Both the position numbers and the translations under genes were made by a program. Positions 1 through 10,403 of a stretch of 64,000 nt of DNA are shown here, one piece after another. Below the pieces are notes generated by a model. The model searched no databases, was not told where the DNA came from, and saw nothing but the letters and a program-made list of their open reading frames with translations. Source of the DNA: Cryptomeria japonica. Taxonomy: Eukaryota; Streptophyta; Pinopsida; Cupressales; Cupressaceae. Positions within the stretch are counted from its first letter, which is position 1; every line of letters begins with the position of its first letter. The stretch spans positions 40,599,140-40,663,139 of the forward strand of contig NC_081411.1 of NCBI RefSeq assembly GCF_030272615.1, read 5' to 3'.

Positions 1-1995
1 ACAAAAGATGATGGTAGGCTTTCTAACTGGAATACCAAACTCAGTAAGAATATTTTGAAGCCAAATAGCCTTAGTGGTGGCATTGACTGCCCCTCGATAC
101 TCGGCCTCTGTTGATGAAAGAGAAATTGCAGACTGCTTCTTGCTTGACCAACAAACGGGACCAGAACCAAGTGAGAAGCAATACCCAGAAGTAGAGTTGC
201 GATCCTAAGAATCACTTGCCCAATCTGAATTCGTATATCCTACCAAGTCAATATCCACACCTGCTACATACTGAATTCCATAATTGTGAGTACCTTGAAT
301 GTAGTGGAGGATCCGCTTAGCTGCTTTCCAATGCAACTCATGTGGCTCCTACATGAATCTAGAGACCATGCCCACAGCATAAGAAATGTCGAGTCTCATA
401 TGAGTCAAATAAATGAGGCTTCCAACAAGTTGTCGATATAAAGTGCCATCAACCAAGGGTGAAGAGCACTTAGCCTCAAGTTTGACCCCTGACAAAAATG
501 GAGTAGGTGCAAGCTTACAATCAGCCATGTGAAATCTGGAGAGCATATCAAGTGCATACTTGGGTTGTCCAAGGAAGATTCCTGAAGATGATTAAGTGAT
601 CTCAATTCCCAAGAAGTAATGCAAAAGACCCAAGTCTGACATCAAAAATCTATCATGTAGAGCAATTTTTACTGCTTTGATGGTGGATGAGTGACTCCCT
701 ATGAGTAACAAGTCATCAACATAGAGAACAAGAAATGTGAGAGTTTCATCCTGTTGCAAAATGTATACGTTCAGATCAGAATGGCACCGAGTGAAACCAA
801 CTGTCAGAAGGAATGAGTCCATCTTGGCATACCAAGCTCGAGGAGCCTATTTGAGGCCATAGAGAGACTTTCGAAGTCAACACACAAGTGAAGGATCCTG
901 AACAAACCCTTGTGGTTGCTCCATGTAGATTTCCTCCTAAAGATCACCATGAAGAAATGCACTCTTCACATCCATCTGATGAACTTCCCAACGATGGGCT
1001 GCAGCTATAGCAAGAACAAGTTGGATGGAATTCATCTTAGCAACTGGAGCAAAAGTCTCAGAGTAATCAACCCCTAGAACTTGGGAAAAACCTTTTGCTA
1101 CCAAGCGAGCCTTATACTTATCAACCGACCCATCCGCTGCAAATTTTGTTCGATAGATCCACTTGCATTGAACAAGTTTCCTTCACTTAGGAAGAGGAAC
1201 TAAATCCCATGTGTGATTCCTTTCCAAGGAATTGAACTCTTCTTGCATTGCAGCATCCCACTTAGGAACACCTGAAGCTTCTCGAAAGGACTGTGGATCA
1301 AAAGCTAAAGTAATAAAGAGATGTGGAGCTTGCTGAAATTGTGACCTTGTTCTTCTAGTATCTAATGGATCACCAAGCCAATCTCCTACTGACTCAAAAG
1401 TTTGTCGAGCCCAAAGAGGCACTGAGGCTGGAGAGTCTGGGGGAGAATCATCAACCTCTGAATGATGACTATGAGAGGAATGTGAATCCTCATCATCACT
1501 ATCACCATCTGAAGTAGAGGAAGAAGACTCCTCATCAAGATTAGGAGGATTAAGATCCTCTGAAGAACTGTCATCATAATGCAATTTCTCCAATGTGATA
1601 GTGGATGGAGAAGTGGTATGAGAAGAACTAGAAGAACTCTCCTCAAAATGAACACTCCTCTCAATGAACAACTCATGAGTAGTGGGATGGAGAAGCCTAT
1701 ACCCTTTAACATCATCTGGATATCCAACAAATATGCAAGGCTTACTCTGCGGATCCATAGCCTTGCGTTTTTCAGCTGGAATGTGGGCCCATGCAAGAGA
1801 ACCAAACACTCTAAAGTGTTTAATTGAGGGTTTTTGACCAGTCCAAGCTTGAAAGGGAGTTACCCCCTTCACAGCTTTATGAGGAACTCGGTTCTAGATG
1901 TAACATGCATAGTTGATGGCCTTTGCTCAATACTAAGGTGCCAAAGACTTGCAGTGAATCATACAATTATCCATCTCCTTCAAGGACCTATTTTT
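1..1995 (-). pseudogene. copia A pol: integrase C-terminal part, RT and RNase H (partial)
   Basis: From 1995 down, the frame goes from the end of the integrase core through a hypervariable Ser/Asp-rich linker (about 1660-1450) into the reverse transcriptase. The RT has the copia palm motif YVDD at about 724-713, preceded by conserved stretches such as DVKSAFLHGDL, and RNase H follows to base 1. At least four codons are stops where the family has Gln or Arg: TAG after HGDL, TGA after SLVC, TAG after YGLK, and TGA after the integrase GVAE (near 1996). All fit C-to-T changes. A frame with this many stops cannot make polymerase. The domain end lies outside the window. Confidence 0.9.
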
Positions 1996-2657
1996 TCATT
2001 CTGCTACACCATTTTGTTGAGGACTGTATGGAACTGTGTGCTGCATGTTGATACCTTCTGAAGCACAAAACTGTTCAAACTGATTATTAACATATTCACC
2101 CCCATTATCTGTACACAAAATCTTGATGAACTTCCCAGATTGTTTCTCTGCAAAAGCTTTGAAATCTAGAAAATTTTCAAAGACTTCATACTTTTGTTTG
2201 AGAAAGTAAACCCATGTATATCTGGAAAAGTCATCAATAAATGTCAAGACATATCTAGCCTTGCTGAAAGATGGTTGTGGAAATGGTCCTGCCAAGTCAC
2301 TATGTACCAACTCCAATAGTTGTGTAGCTCTCCAAGCTTTACCTTTATCATTATTCTCCTCTAGATGCTTACCAAGAATGCACCCCTGGCAAAATCCATC
2401 AGAAAATCGAATAGAAGGCAACCCTAAAACCATTTCTTGTTGACTGAGTTGTTGCAAGTAACGGTAGTTCAAGTGGCCAAACCGTTGATGCCACAAACAA
2501 CTCACCTCATCTGCATGAGTGAGTAGAACTGTCGAAGGAGAGTCAGGAAAAAAGTGAGAAAACTGATATAATCTAGAATGATGATCTGCTTTTCCCACAG
2601 CAACAGTAGACCCATTATGCATTTCGCTGATTACCACTACATCTGGTGTGAACTCAA
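1996..2657 (-). pseudogene. copia A integrase (zinc-binding HHCC and DDE core)
   Basis: This segment shows the N-terminal His/Cys zinc finger (WHQRFGHLNY, then FCQGCILGK) and the catalytic core. The first Asp is in LVHSDLAGP, the second in LCTDNGGEY, and the Glu lies in the QNGVAE block just before a TGA at 1996. The TGA stands where copia integrases have Arg after the Glu (CGA to TGA). The integrase would have inserted the cDNA into chromatin. The core is recognisable across its length, but upstream and downstream stops isolate it. Confidence 0.9.
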
Positions 2658-3180
2658 CTCACTTGCCAGAACCAGTGTGAGTGATCTGATAAACAGATAG
2701 GAGATTAGTTGATAAAGATGGAACACAAAGGACATCTTGAAATGTTCCTTCACCCACATCAATAGACCCTTTCCCATGCACTTCAACAAGAGTGTCATCA
2801 CCCATTAGGATGGAAGGCATAGAACATAGCTCTAAAGATGTGAAATCATCTTCTGAAGAAGCCATGTGGTGTGAAGCACCTGAGTCAATTATCCAAGAAT
2901 TTGGTTGTGAAGTAATAGCAACTAGGGCCTTACCCTTTCCTTTCCCCTTACTCTTATCTATGTCCTTAAAAGATCCTTTTGATGAACTCTGTTTGACTGA
3001 ATCAGGAACCTTGATATTATTCTTTTCAAGAAGATTTGAAAGGTGATCAATTTGTTTCTTTAAACACTTATGTTCATCATGACCAGGCCTCTTACAATAA
3101 GAACACTTGACCTTCTCCTTCTTAGGTTGTTCACCTTTTGCTGAAGAGGTCTCATTGTCTGCTTTTGAAGTAGCAGATTT
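2658..3180 (-). pseudogene. copia A gag zinc knuckle and aspartic protease
   Basis: A CCHC zinc knuckle of spacing CX2CX4HX4C (CSYCKRPGHDEHKC) lies at about 3108-3067 and would bind RNA in the virus-like particle. The aspartic protease follows, with its active-site triad in WIIDSG at about 2896-2878 and the HHM motif after it. A TGA near 2659 separates protease from integrase. The catalytic Asp is still present, unlike in element B. Gag upstream is in the same polyprotein but is cut from this segment by a TAG at 3181. Confidence 0.88.
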
Positions 3181-3882
3181 CTAATCTTTCTTCTTCTCTC
3201 CTTGGTTCTTTTGTTTCGTATCTTGCTTACTAGACCCTTTTTGTTCTTTTGTGCCTTGATTTACAACTAAGGCATGTGACTTAGAGGGCTTTATTGTACC
3301 CATTTGAACCAATTTGTCCTGCTCCCTAGTGAGTTTTGCAGCAAAATCATCTAAAGAAGGCATTTTGAATGTGGTACCTAGGGCACATTTGGTAGCATAG
3401 AATGTAGAAACAAACACTGAATAGTTAGGACCAAGCTTAGAAAGAATACTCAAGATCAGTTGCTTATCATCTTTCTTAGTTCCACACTATTCCAACTGCA
3501 ATCTTATAGACTTAAGTTTAGTGAAGAAGTCTTGTATAGTATCAAAATTGGTTGGATTCAACCCTATGAGTTCATTCTCCAATTGATGACCTCTTAGTTC
3601 ATCCTGCTTACCAAAGAGGTTTCCCAAAGTAGTCCATATTACATTTGGTGTAGTAGCAGATTCAATGTGAAAAAGAAGGTCAGGAGAGACTAACATGCAC
3701 AATGTACCAAAAGCTTCATCATATTTATTAAACCATTTAATCTTTTCTGCAGCATCTTGAGGTTCAGTTTTAAGTCCCATAGTAACACGATGATATCCAT
3801 GTCTTTTCAGATATATTATCATCTTAGATTTCCATTCAAAGTAATTATATGGTGTTAAAAGTGGAACTGTAGATGCATCCAT
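3181..3882 (-). pseudogene. copia A gag (UBN2-type capsid domain)
   Basis: The frame opens at ATG 3882 with a gag-type start (LLTPYNYFEWKSKM), and the capsid-like helical domain continues for about 230 residues. A TAG at about 3487, where the family has Gln (after RLQLE), splits it into two open pieces, 3882-3487 and 3453-3181. The second piece ends in a Lys-rich tail before the zinc knuckle. Both stops are TAG in place of a likely CAG. I chose the start because it is the first ATG after the leader and the protein then matches copia gag from its first residues. Confidence 0.88.
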
Positions 3883-4906
3883 GATAGCAGAAAAGAAGAT
3901 TGCAAAGAGTCAAGAAGAGTGCAAGAAAGAAGACACAAGAGACACCCCCCTTTCCACTAGTCTTTGAAATCACCCCCCCCAAATATTACAAGGTTGGCAC
4001 TTTATAATTAGTGCATTTACAAGGCTTTTATCAGATTACAATGCTTTCTAAGGCTTTAATGGCCAAAATAGAAAGTTTAAATACATATAAATTTAACACA
4101 AAATCTAAAAAAATTATCCTTATAGCTGCTCAATGTATCTTAATACCTTTCCAACAACTATTCGTTTTTGTAAAATAGAGTTGTGAAAAGAAAGATATGA
4201 TTTATAGAAGAAAAAAAAATGCAGCTGATTCAACCTGCAATATCTAACAAAGAAGGGTAGAATATTTCAATAAGATCTACAATTATGAAGAGTGCTCATT
4301 TCCAGCTTTCCGTCAAGTACTCATTTGCAAAAAACTGACACCCGAGGCAAAAGTTATGCAACTTTTAAGAAAGGTTGTTGAATTTCCCTGATAGAAAAAT
4401 GGCTTAAGTCTTGTTGAAACTCTATTTCTGCAAAAATTATTAATTTTCTAGAACAAACCTCCAAAACCCAAAAGTTTTTCGATGCTAGGAACAAAACCCA
4501 GAAATCTTTTTTTCTAAAAATGAACAGAGGTTAGAACACTAGGGCCGAAATGAAAATAGTTCTAGTGAAATATTTCACTCTGATTTTTTTTACTGTGTTC
4601 TCCAAACTCTGAATTTGGTGAAATAAAAGTCACTTATGATTTTTACAAGCCTTCTGGACACTCTGGAAATGCTAAAGAAGCCTCCAATATTACCAAAAAT
4701 TCTGCAATCAACCAGATCTCAAAGAACACATATATAAAACCAGATTTAACTAGAAGCTTATTTTCCTTTAAACTGTTCTGATTCTCCAAGTCACATGAAA
4801 ATGCAGGAGAAGAGCATACTTGGTTTTTAAGAAAAATATTAGCTATCTAACAATCTCAAATCTCTTAAATAAATCAGAAAAGCAATGAGTTATACCAGAC
4901 AACACA
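3883..4906 (-). other. copia A untranslated leader
   Basis: About 1 kb lies between the primer-binding site and the gag start, AT-rich and with no open frame. It would carry packaging and dimerisation signals, but I see no clear motif beyond C-runs near 3946 and 3972. I see no gene here. Confidence 0.75.
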
Positions 4907-4918
4907 GCTCTGATACCA
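4907..4918 (-). promoter_or_regulatory. primer-binding site of copia A (initiator Met tRNA)
   Basis: The minus strand reads TGGTATCAGAGC, the complement of the 3' end of plant initiator methionine tRNA, directly next to the LTR end. It fixes the orientation of element A and the inner edge of its 5' LTR. Confidence 0.95.
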
Positions 4919-5580
4919 TGTTAAATTCTGTGAGAAGCAAGAATCAAGCCAAGATCTGATGTCAGTCATAGATCACATGCAACTCCAAGCAATGGATAAT
5001 CGAAGATCAAAATAGCTGAATGAAGATAAATCTGATATGAGAGAAAAATAGAGATAAAGAAGAGAATTTAGAGAAGACTCTCACCGAGCTATCACTTCAC
5101 TAGTGAAGGTGAGAGTATATTGCTTATTATATAGAAAAATAATAGCATGTACAACCAAAAGGTGCATTAACTCCCACCTCCATAAAAAGTGGGAGGTTTT
5201 ACCTACTACCCCATAAAAGGTGGGAGGTTTTTACCTACTTGGTAAATGTCAAAACATGTGGCATAACCTCCTTACATGAAAACAAAAAAGGAGTTATAAG
5301 AGGTCGCACATAAGACCAAAAGAGGGTGAGAAACCCAACTACCCCATAACCCACTTAGGAAATGATAAAATAGTGGTTATGAGAGGTGGCACAACAAGCC
5401 AAAAGAGGGTGTGTAACTCAACTACCCATGTGAGGTGGAGAGTTACACATGTACCTAATGTATTCCGCCACGTGTCCTCATATTAACCACACCTAATAAC
5501 CTAAGCAAGCTTAATAATATATGTGTAGGAAAAATAAATACCCCCTAACATAAGGAAAATAGAAAAAACCTACACTAACA
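4919..5580 (-). repeat. 5' LTR of copia A (662 bp)
   Basis: The LTR has the inverted ends TGTTA (4919-4923) and TAACA (5576-5580). It abuts the primer-binding site on one side and element B's LTR sequence on the other. Inside are two short internal duplications: a unit with GTGGGAGGTTTTACCTACT (about 5186-5243), and one around CAAAAGAGGGTG (about 5318 and 5400). The predicted 5-bp target duplication is CATCC (5581-5585), with its partner left of the window. Confidence 0.9.
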
Positions 5581-5993
5581 CATCCCCACCATGGTTTTTC
5601 CTAGTTGGGTTTCCACGTGAAAAAAATATGTGTGTTATGTGTGATGTCTTCCTCATGTGAAGCTTTGTTGTTTTCTGTCAAGTAGTAAATCATGTTGATC
5701 TAGTTGCTCAAATGTATATATTTGATGGTAGATTACTTGTTCATGTATTAGAGTGAAATGGAAATGAAGTGTTAGAGTGTATGAGAAGATAGGTTTCAAT
5801 CGGTTTATGCTTGTCTTAGCTATTCTAGGTTTTTGCCAGTTGTACTTTGTTTTAAGACCAACGTTACTATTTGTCTGTCAATGCACAGTGTCTGCTGACA
5901 AACCGGTTTAAGAGTGTATTTTTGTCTGTACTGATTCACCCCCCCCCCCTCTCAGTACCTATTTGGTACTATTCTTTCATCATTGAGTTATCA
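5581..5993 (+). repeat. 3' portion of 5' LTR of copia B
   Basis: These 413 bp align almost without gaps to 11462-11871 of the 3' LTR. They start with the CACCATGGTTTTTCC motif and include the C-run at 5939-5949 followed by CTCTCAG. The segment ends in ATCA, directly before the primer-binding site. The rest of the LTR was displaced by element A. Confidence 0.93.
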
Positions 5994-5995
5994 AT

Positions 5996-6007
5996 TGGTA
6001 TCAAAGC
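5996..6007 (+). promoter_or_regulatory. primer-binding site of copia B
   Basis: TGGTATCAAAGC is one mismatch from the initiator-Met tRNA complement and lies two bases after the LTR end. The G-to-A change is another transition. Confidence 0.92.
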
Positions 6008-6064
6008 ATCCTCCAGGTCCTCTGTGCTAAAAGCTTAACCGCTTGAGGTAAAGATCTCAGTCTA

Positions 6065-7080
6065 ATGATGAAGAGGGAAGGTCCAAAGTTCAATACAGAA
6101 AATTTCAGTATATGGAAAAATAGAATGAAGATATACATCAGAAGCATGGGTGCTCAACACTGGAGCTATATTGAGAATGCCTATGTTGCCCCTACCGGTA
6201 CTCTCACTGATGACCAAAAGAGAGAGATACATGAGAATGGGCAAGTCATGGAAGCCCTAATTAGTAGTTTATCTGACATTGATTTTATTGATGTCCAAGA
6301 TAAAGAAAATCCCAAAGAGGTATGGGATACTCTTGAAAATATCTATGGCGGTGATGAGCATGTAAAACAAGCTAAGGAAGAAAGTCTTAGAGGGAAGTTT
6401 AATGATATGTAGATGGTTGAAGGTGAGACCATTCAACAATATGGAATAAAAATCAAAACCGTTGTTGGAGATATCAAGAGTGAAGGTGGTAAAATAGAAG
6501 ATTCCACTGTGGTAAGAAAAGTCCTAAGATCGCTATTGCTGGTCTATGCAATAAGGGTTGTTATTCAGGAGCTAAGATTAATAGACAAGACTATGGTATC
6601 CCTACACTCTATCATTGCAAAGTTGACAGCCTATGAGATAAATATTTTTTATGGCAGTGTTCAAAAGACTAAATCAACTTTTAAAGATTCTGTTGTACCA
6701 TCCAGAAAAGGAAAAGAAGCTAGCACTAGTGGTGAACCAAGACAGAGTAGAGAAATGGATGATGAGGAGATTCTGATGGCATTTGAAGCTCTCCTTGCTA
6801 GGAAACTTCCTAAAGGAACCGGCAAATACAGAGGTAAGCTACCTTTGAAATGCTTTTCTTGCAACTGGATAGAACATATTGTTGTAAACTGTCCTAACGG
6901 TGACAACAAGGACAAACCGGAAAGGTTCAAGAAATTCAAAGGAGGAAACCGGAGAAACTACTTTGTGGCAGTTGATGAAGGTGTCAGAGATGAGGAATCA
7001 GAGGATGAAAAAAATGAAGATATTGTATTTGTTGCTATCAAGGAAGATGTTTCAGACAAGAAGGCTCTTGTCTCCCAATT
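6065..7080 (+). pseudogene. copia B gag with zinc knuckle
   Basis: The ATG at 6065 opens a gag that begins with KFNTENFSIWKNRM, a DUF4219/UBN2-type capsid. A TAG at 6410-6412 stands where element D has Trp (TGG). The frame then resumes and includes the CCHC knuckle CFSCNWIEHIVVNC at about 6852-6893. The Gly usually found before the His of the knuckle is Glu. An acidic segment (about 6970-7050) leads into the protease. Comparison with D (14835-17100) confirms homology along the whole length. Confidence 0.9.
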
Positions 7081-8526
7081 TGATAATTCCAATGAGTGGA
7101 TCATTTACAGTGGTTGTTCTCACCATATGACTAGTGACCAGAGCAAGTTTCTATCCTTCGAAGAGTATAATGGTGGTGTGGTTCTCTTTGGCAATGATGC
7201 ACCATGCATGGTCAAAGGTAGAGGGTCCATCTCTCTGAATGGAAAGAGCAGTGCTGACAATGTGTATTGGGTTGATGGTCTCAGACACAACCTTCTGAGT
7301 GTTGCCCAGCTAAATGACAGTGGCCTCATTCTGGAATTCAAGAATGGAGTTTACAGAATCAAAGGAAAAAATGGTGAATTGGTGGCCACCGGCATGCAGA
7401 CCAAAGGTAACCTATTTCAGCTGAATGCAAATATAAGTACATGTTTTATGGCTAAATTTGATGATAGCTAGATATGGCATAGGAGACTCTGCCATGTAAA
7501 CTTTGATAACATTGTGAAGGCTAGTAAGATCAAGGCAGTTAGAGGGTTGTCGGTGCTAAGCAAACTGGATAATACCTTGTGCAGAGAGTGTCAATTGGGG
7601 AAAATGTCTTCCTTAACCTTTAAAGGTAAATCTTTCACTTCTAACAACTTGCTTGATCTTGTGCATACTGATTTGTGTAGTCCTATGAAAACTAGAAGTG
7701 TGTAGGGTGATAGGTACTTCATGATTCTCACTAATGACTGCTCAAGAATGATGTGGGTCACATTCTTGAAAGACAAGTCTGAAGCCTTTGTAAAGTTCAA
7801 AGCTTTCAGAGCATTAGTGGAGAAGGAAATCAATAAAAGGATCAAGTGCCTGAGAACTGACCAAGGAGGGGATTTCACTTCTGGTGAATTCAACAAGTAC
7901 TGTGAAGAACATGGCATCAAGAGGAAACTGTCTGCCCCCCTGACTCCACAATAGAATGGCCTAGTAGAGAGGAATAATTGAACTGTGGTTGAAGCAGCTA
8001 AAACCATGTTGATTCAAGGAAAGGTAGCTCACACCTTTTGGAGAGAAGCGGTGAGCACTACAGTCTACACAATGAACCGGGTACTCATCAAGAAAGGTAA
8101 GGATAAAACTCCTTATGAGTATTGGACTGGTAAGACACCTGTGGTTAGCTACTTTAGAGTATTTGGTAGCAAATGTTACATCAAAAGGAGTGAACACCAG
8201 AGCAAATTTTATGCGAAATGTGATGAGGGAATATTCCTAAGATATTCACCAAGAGAAAAGCTCTCAAGTGTTTCAACAATAGGACTCAAAGAATTATGGA
8301 AAGCATCAATATAAGGGTTGATGAAACCTTTGAGAAAATTGAGGAAATCGGCAGTGAGCAAGCGGTAAATGAACCGGGTGTAACCTTCTAGGAACCGGTT
8401 GTCAGTCAACCAAGTACCAGTAATAGTATTCCTACACCGGTAGATGTATATGTTGATACTGATGGAGATAAGGATGAAGAAGAAAAGAAAGAGGAATCCA
8501 TTAAGACCATTCCTTGGTATGTCAAG
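7081..8526 (+). pseudogene. copia B protease and integrase
   Basis: The protease motif reads WIIYSGCSHHM (about 7099-7131): the catalytic Asp of D-S-G is Tyr, so the enzyme would be dead even without stops. The integrase has the HHCC finger (about 7476-7600) and the DDE core, with Asp in LVHTDLC, Asp in LRTDQGGDF and Glu in LVERNN. Stops are TAG 7471 (Trp in D), TAG 7705 (Gln), TAG 7954 (Gln), TGA 7980 (Arg) and TAG near 8389 (Gln). A single-base deletion near 8258 (TATTCACC against TATTCCACC in D) shifts the frame. Confidence 0.9.
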
Positions 8527-10158
8527 TTGAATCATTATCCTAAGAAAATCATGGGAGATAAGGATGCAAGAATCCTTACAAGAAGAAAGGTCAAAGAAAA
8601 CTCATGTATGATCTCTGAATTTGAGCCTAAATCATTCAAAGAGGCCCATAAAGATGAAGACTGGATCAAGGCAATGGAAGAGGAACTTGACCAGATAGAG
8701 AAAAATGGTACATGGTCTTTGGTACCCAGATCGAAGCATAAAAATGTCATTGGTACCAAATGGGTTTTTAGAAATAAGCTGAATGAGGATGGCATAGTGA
8801 TTAGGAACAAAGCCAGATTGGTGTGCAAAGGATATGCTCAAGAGGAAGGAGAAGAGTATGGAGAAAGTTTTGCTCCTGTAGCCAGATTGGAAGGAGTTTG
8901 TATGCTTCTTGCATATGCACCTTTTAAAGGTTTCAAAGTATATCAAATGGATGTAAAATTTGCATTCCTAAATGGCTTACTTGAAGAGGAGGTGTATATT
9001 GAGCAGCCAGATGGGATTGCCCTATCTGAAGATAGAGACATGGTATGGAGGCTACATAAAGCCTTATATGGTCTAATGCAAGAACCTACAGCACGGTATG
9101 AATGTCTGCATTCCCATCTTGTGAAGATTGGATTTGAGAGAACAAGTGAAGATAGCAATATCTACTTTAAGTTTGAAGGAGATCAGATCCTAATCTATGA
9201 GGTATTTGTTGATGACATTATCTTTGGTGGAGATGACAAAATGAGTTATGAGTTTGCAGATGAGATGAAGAAAGAGTTTGAGATGTCACTCATAGGGGAG
9301 ATTAAATTCTTCATTGGACTGCAGATCCAATAGATGAAAGATGGAATCTTTATCACTCAGTCCAAGTATGTCAAAGAGGTGTTGAAGACCTTTGGCATGG
9401 AAGATAGCAAACTGGTTGGTACACCAATGGTGATTGGTTATAAACTATCCAAAGAAGATGACTCAGCATTGGTTGATGAGAAGGAATACCGATCAATGAT
9501 TGGTAAGTTGCATTATGTAGTGCATAGTAGACCAGATATTGCACATGCAGTTGGCATTATTGCAAGATTCCATAAATGTCCAAGAGAATCCCACTTGGTT
9601 GCAGTTAAGTGGATTCTTAGGTATTTGAAGGGAACTACTAACTATGGATTGTGGTATCCATATAGCAAGGATTTCAACTTGAAAGTATACATAGATGTTG
9701 ATTGGGTAGGCAATATAGATGATCGAAAAAGTACAATCGGTGGTGCATTCTTTCTTGGTGGTAGACTAGTCTCATGGATGAGTAAGAAGCAGAGTTGTAT
9801 CTCTCAATCTACAATGGAACCAGAGTATGTTGAAGCTTTCATGAACTGCACTCAGACAATTTGGATGAAGCATGTATTAAATGGCTTCAAAGTTCATGTA
9901 TCTGAACTGGTACGTATATTTTGTGACAATACTAGTGCAATTAATATCTCCAAGAATTCGGTTTTACATTCTAGAACCAAGCACTTTGAGCTTAAGTATC
10001 ATTTCTTGAGGGAAAAGGTTCAGAACAAAGAGATTGCACTGGAACATGTTTCCAGTCAGGAGCAATTAGCAGACATATTCACCAAGCCTCTCCCAAAGGC
10101 TACATTTATGTACTTAAGGGGTGAATTAGGGGCGTTGCCCCTTCAAGATGTAAACTAA
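8527..10158 (+). pseudogene. copia B reverse transcriptase and RNase H
   Basis: The polymerase starts around NGTWSLVPR and [12 protein letters not shown], has the palm motif FVDD at 9205-9216, and is broken by a TAG at 9331-9333 after LQIQ, where D has CAA. RNase H continues to a normal stop at 10156-10158 after a typical copia end (ADIFTKPLPKATF). The RT palm Asp residues are kept. Frame and length are otherwise normal, so decay is by point changes rather than large deletions. Confidence 0.92.
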
Positions 10159-10403
10159 AGGTATATGCTCCACATCAGTCAGGTATTGCATAGTCAAATT
10201 TTTCTTCAGGATTGATGTGTTGAAAGATGCTACTCCTCAGGGGGAGAAGCATTTTGGAATAGGGAAGCTTGTGCCTCCACTTTGGCATTGTTGTCAAAGG
10301 GGGAGAAGATGTGAAGCGGAGAAGATATCTGCAAAAATTGGAGGAGAAGATGTGAAGCAGAGAGATATCTTTGTATATTGCCATCAATGCCAAAGGGGGA
10401 GAT
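10159..10403 (+). promoter_or_regulatory. copia B 3' untranslated region with two polypurine tracts
   Basis: The proximal tract AAAGGGGGAGAT (10392-10403) abuts the 3' LTR and would prime plus-strand DNA. A second copy, AAAGGGGGAGAAG, lies at 10296-10308, about 95 bp upstream. Both are preceded by a TGCCA/TTGTCA-type sequence. Element D has the same doubled arrangement. Confidence 0.85.

Larger units (their letters stand above)
1..5580 (-). mobile_element. Ty1/copia retrotransposon A, partial (runs off left edge)
   Basis: Reading leftwards on the minus strand there is a 5' LTR (5580-4919), a primer-binding site (4918-4907), a leader, gag, zinc knuckle, protease, integrase, reverse transcriptase and part of RNase H, which reaches base 1. 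The order protease-integrase-RT-RNase H identifies Ty1/copia. The 3' LTR must lie left of the window. The element is inserted in the 5' LTR of element B: the sequence starting at 5581 matches the middle of B's 3' LTR from 11462 on. Several in-frame stops show that it is inactive. Confidence 0.93.

Noticed and set aside
5939-5949. C-run as an assembly artefact
   Set aside because: The same tract recurs at the same place in four LTRs and reversed in two solo LTRs, so it is a real family feature, though the exact length may be uncertain.
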